A stretch of DNA of 46,598 nucleotides from Planctomycetaceae bacterium (GTDB taxonomy: Bacteria; Planctomycetota; Planctomycetia; Planctomycetales; Planctomycetaceae): positions 1-46,598 of the forward strand of contig PBSL01000054.1 in the NCBI GenBank assembly GCA_002726205.1, in the 5' to 3' direction. The notes below the pieces were generated by a model. It was not told where the DNA came from. It did not search any database and was given only the letters and a program-made list of their open reading frames with translations. Below, piece by piece: positions 44,630 through 46,598 of this stretch. Positions within the stretch are counted from its first letter, which is position 1. Each line of letters begins with the position of its first letter. The translations under genes were made by a program, and so were the position numbers.

Positions 44630-45988
44630 ATGAGCACTTCTCCCCTCGAGCCCGATGCCGTTGTCGCTGACGACGAAGCGCAGGCCTTCCCAACTGACGA
44701 GCGATACGAGGAGATCAAGCGGAGCGAAATTCACATCGCCGGTCTCCAGCAAATGACGATGAAGGAACTGCTCGATCTCGCCCGCGAGGAAGATATCAGC
44801 GAGTATTCGGGGCTGAAGAAACAAGACCTGATCTTCCGCATCCTCAAGGAACGCGCCAAGATCAACGGGTTGATGTTCGGCGAAGGAACTCTCGAGATCC
44901 TGCCCGACGGTTTCGGCTTTCTTCGCAGCCCCGACTACCACTACCTGCCCTGTCCCGACGACATCTACGTTTCTCCCAGCCAGATCAGACGGTTCGGCCT
45001 GAAGAACGGAGCCACCGTGGCCGGACAGATCCGTCCGCCGAAGGAAAACGAACGGTACTTCGCGTTGCTGCGGGTCGAGGCAATCAATAGCGAGGATCCC
45101 AATCTGCTCACCGGCAAGGTCAGCTTCGACGACCTCACGCCGCTGCACCCGGAAAACCGGCTGAATCTCGCCACAACGCCCGACGAACTCTCGACCCGCG
45201 TCGTCGATCTCGTCGCGCCGATCGGCATGGGACAACGCGCCCTGATCGTTTCGCCGCCGCGTGCCGGCAAGACGATCCTGTTGCAGAAGATGGCCCAATC
45301 GGTACTGGAGAATCACCCCGAAGCGTACGTCATCGTGCTGTTGATCGATGAACGCCCCGAAGAAGTCACCGACATGGAGCGGCAGGTCCAGGGGACCCAT
45401 TGCGAGGTGATCAGCAGTACCTTTGACGAGCCGTCGAGCCGCCACGTGCAGGTGTCGGAAATGGTCATCGAGAAGGCCAAGCGGATGGTCGAGTTCGGTC
45501 GCGACGTCATCATCTTTCTCGATTCGATCACCCGGCTCGCCCGGGCATGGAACAACGAGGTGCCTCACTCGGGCAAGGTGCTCTCGGGAGGCATCGATTC
45601 CGGTGCCCTGCAGCACCCCAAGCGTTTCTTCGGAGCCGCGAGGAATGTCGAGGACGGTGGCAGCCTGACGATCATCGCCACCGCTCTGGTCGATACGGGC
45701 AGCCGCATGGATGACGTGATCTTCGAGGAATTCAAGGGGACCGGAAACACCGAGTTGCACCTGGATCGCCGACTGGTTGAAAAGCGGATCTGGCCGGCCA
45801 TCGATGTCAACAAGTCGGGCACGCGGCGAGAAGAACTCCTGATGGACCACGAGGAACTCCGGCTGGTCTGGGTGCTGCGGCGAGTCCTTCACGACATGAA
45901 CCCGATCGAGGCGATGGAGTTGCTGACCAACAAGATGGGACGGACCGAGACCAACGACGAATTCCTGATGAGTATGAACCTCGGTTGA
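44630..45988 (+). CDS. rho: Transcription termination factor Rho
   Basis: 452 residues. An N-terminal acidic lead is followed by a Rho-N domain ([26 protein letters not shown]), the cold-shock-like primary RNA site with [24 protein letters not shown], and the RecA-type ATPase. The Walker A is PPRAGKT, with Arg where E. coli has Lys in PPKAGKT. Walker B lies in [13 protein letters not shown], and the Q-loop in [15 protein letters not shown]. It is a hexameric RNA helicase that ends transcription, of interest since few intrinsic terminators are seen in this window. Placement between coaE and ribH is as expected for planctomycetes. Confidence 0.97.
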   Translation: MSTSPLEPDAVVADDEAQAFPTDERYEEIKRSEIHIAGLQQMTMKELLDLAREEDISEYSGLKKQDLIFRILKERAKINGLMFGEGTLEILPDGFGFLRSPDYHYLPCPDDIYVSPSQIRRFGLKNGATVAGQIRPPKENERYFALLRVEAINSEDPNLLTGKVSFDDLTPLHPENRLNLATTPDELSTRVVDLVAPIGMGQRALIVSPPRAGKTILLQKMAQSVLENHPEAYVIVLLIDERPEEVTDMERQVQGTHCEVISSTFDEPSSRHVQVSEMVIEKAKRMVEFGRDVIIFLDSITRLARAWNNEVPHSGKVLSGGIDSGALQHPKRFFGAARNVEDGGSLTIIATALVDTGSRMDDVIFEEFKGTGNTELHLDRRLVEKRIWPAIDVNKSGTRREELLMDHEELRLVWVLRRVLHDMNPIEAMELLTNKMGRTETNDEFLMSMNLG

Positions 45989-46023
45989 ATCCACCCCGCC
46001 ATTGCCCGCGACCCGCAGCCACG

Positions 46024-46598
46024 ATGACACAGCAACTAGATATCTCTGCGACAGCCCGGCCCACCGACCGCTTCGCGATCGTCGTATCACGATACAACGC
46101 CCTGGTCACCGACCAGCTTCGTGAAGGAGCCATCGCAACACTGCTCCTCAACGGTGTCGCCACTGACCGGATCCTCGTCGTGCTGGTCCCGGGGTCGTTC
46201 GAGATTCCCATCGTTGCCGACCGCCTGGCCCGGTCGGGCGACTACGACGGCATCATCTGCCTGGGTGCCGTCGTCCAGGGCGAAACCACTCACCACGAGT
46301 ACATCAATCACCAGGTGGCCGAGGGCATCCGTGTAGCGAGCCAGCAAACCGGTGTTCCCGTCTCCTTCGGCCTGCTGACCTGCCAGACCCTGGAGCTGGC
46401 ACTCGATCGGGCCGGTGGCAAGAAGGGCAACAAGGGTCACGAGGCGGCGCTGGCCACCCTCGAAACACTCGCCACCCTGCGTGCCATCGATGAAGACACG
46501 CCCCCGATCAGTTCCGACACCGGAGACGAGACCGGAGACGAGACCGGAGACGAGACCGGAGACGAGACCGGAGACGAGACCGGAGACGAGACCGACGG
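46024..46598 (+). CDS. ribH: 6,7-dimethyl-8-ribityllumazine synthase, partial at window end
   Basis: At least 191 residues from ATG 46024; no stop before the edge. The lumazine synthase core is complete: VVSRYNALVTDQLREGA, VPGSFEIPIVADRL, CLGAVVQGETTHHEYI (catalytic histidine region), PVSFGLLTCQTLELALDRAGG and NKGHEAALATLETL. It condenses the ribityl-aminouracil with a C4 sugar phosphate in riboflavin synthesis. The family normally ends near residue 155-160; here an acidic tail made of GDET repeats continues past the window. The tail is encoded by a perfect tandem repeat (next entry). It lies 35 bp after rho. Confidence 0.92.
   Translation, partial: MTQQLDISATARPTDRFAIVVSRYNALVTDQLREGAIATLLLNGVATDRILVVLVPGSFEIPIVADRLARSGDYDGIICLGAVVQGETTHHEYINHQVAEGIRVASQQTGVPVSFGLLTCQTLELALDRAGGKKGNKGHEAALATLETLATLRAIDEDTPPISSDTGDETGDETGDETGDETGDETGDETD
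46522..46593 (+). repeat. Tandem 12-bp repeat, six perfect copies, in the ribH tail
   Basis: Unit GGAGACGAGACC, identical in all six copies seen, in frame with ribH and encoding Gly-Asp-Glu-Thr. The repeat is broken only by GACGG at the very end of the window, so the full number may be higher. Being perfect and a multiple of three, it can expand or contract by slippage without a frameshift. Confidence 0.95.

Noticed and set aside
44408-46090. 560-codon open frame antisense to rho and coaE
   Set aside because: Shadow of conserved genes on the other strand; no recognisable motif.

Overview
The window is GC-rich (well over 60% by eye) and gene-dense, and it reads as chromosome of a member of the Planctomycetota. 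The evidence is a secreted RTX-type protein that opens with an LEDRTLLS motif, a 3-keto-disaccharide hydrolase (DUF1080) protein with an added N-terminal lectin-like domain, a DUF1598-like membrane protein, two Gfo/Idh/MocA oxidoreductases, a COG1411 HisA-like protein of the kind seen with tetrahydromethanopterin C1 genes, and a polA-coaE-rho-ribH run. No phage, IS element, integrase or CRISPR array was seen. The longest gene-free stretch is about 260 bp (2971-3230), so no gap exceeds 300 bp.

Layout. 1-4754: a truncated SAM methyltransferase and clpC on the minus strand, divergent from a triple fusion of a Clp-N domain, ThiD2 and ThiE. 4764-8042: a secreted PDZ protein (minus), thiS-thiG (plus) and an enoyl reductase-like MDR enzyme (minus). 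8256-17154: two Gfo/Idh oxidoreductases, a secreted hypothetical protein, ispH, a metallophosphoesterase with a DUF1080 protein (minus), a metallo-beta-lactamase-fold hydrolase and an old-yellow-enzyme family protein. 17310-22251: sdhCAB, a STAS protein and a LOG-family protein. 22223-29688: a leucine-rich-repeat protein (minus), a heme-motif histidine kinase overlapping a HisA-like gene, RNase D plus mutM (minus), and a DUF1598-like protein. 29877-35329: cysH, the RTX protein, a hypothetical protein, a cyanophycinase-like hydrolase and tRNA-Val. 35451-46598: a tandem pair of dynamin-like GTPases, a membrane-anchored coiled-coil protein (minus), then polA, coaE, rho and a truncated ribH.

How genes work together. 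ThiS, ThiG and the ThiD2-ThiE fusion cover thiazole formation, HMP-phosphate phosphorylation and thiamine-phosphate synthesis. SdhCAB is a three-subunit succinate dehydrogenase whose membrane anchor carries the Cys/His pattern I recall from mycobacterial Sdh1. RNase D and MutM form a short RNA/DNA maintenance operon. The DUF1080 protein and the phosphoesterase are co-transcribed.

The most interesting signals are the Clp-N/ThiD2/ThiE fusion divergent from clpC, the tandem GTPase operon (notable because most planctomycetes lack FtsZ), a membrane-anchored coiled-coil protein with a BRCT-like segment divergent from polA, the Sdh1-like anchor, the heme-sensor kinase overlapping a COG1411 gene, and a perfect 12-bp repeat that lengthens lumazine synthase with an acidic GDET tail.
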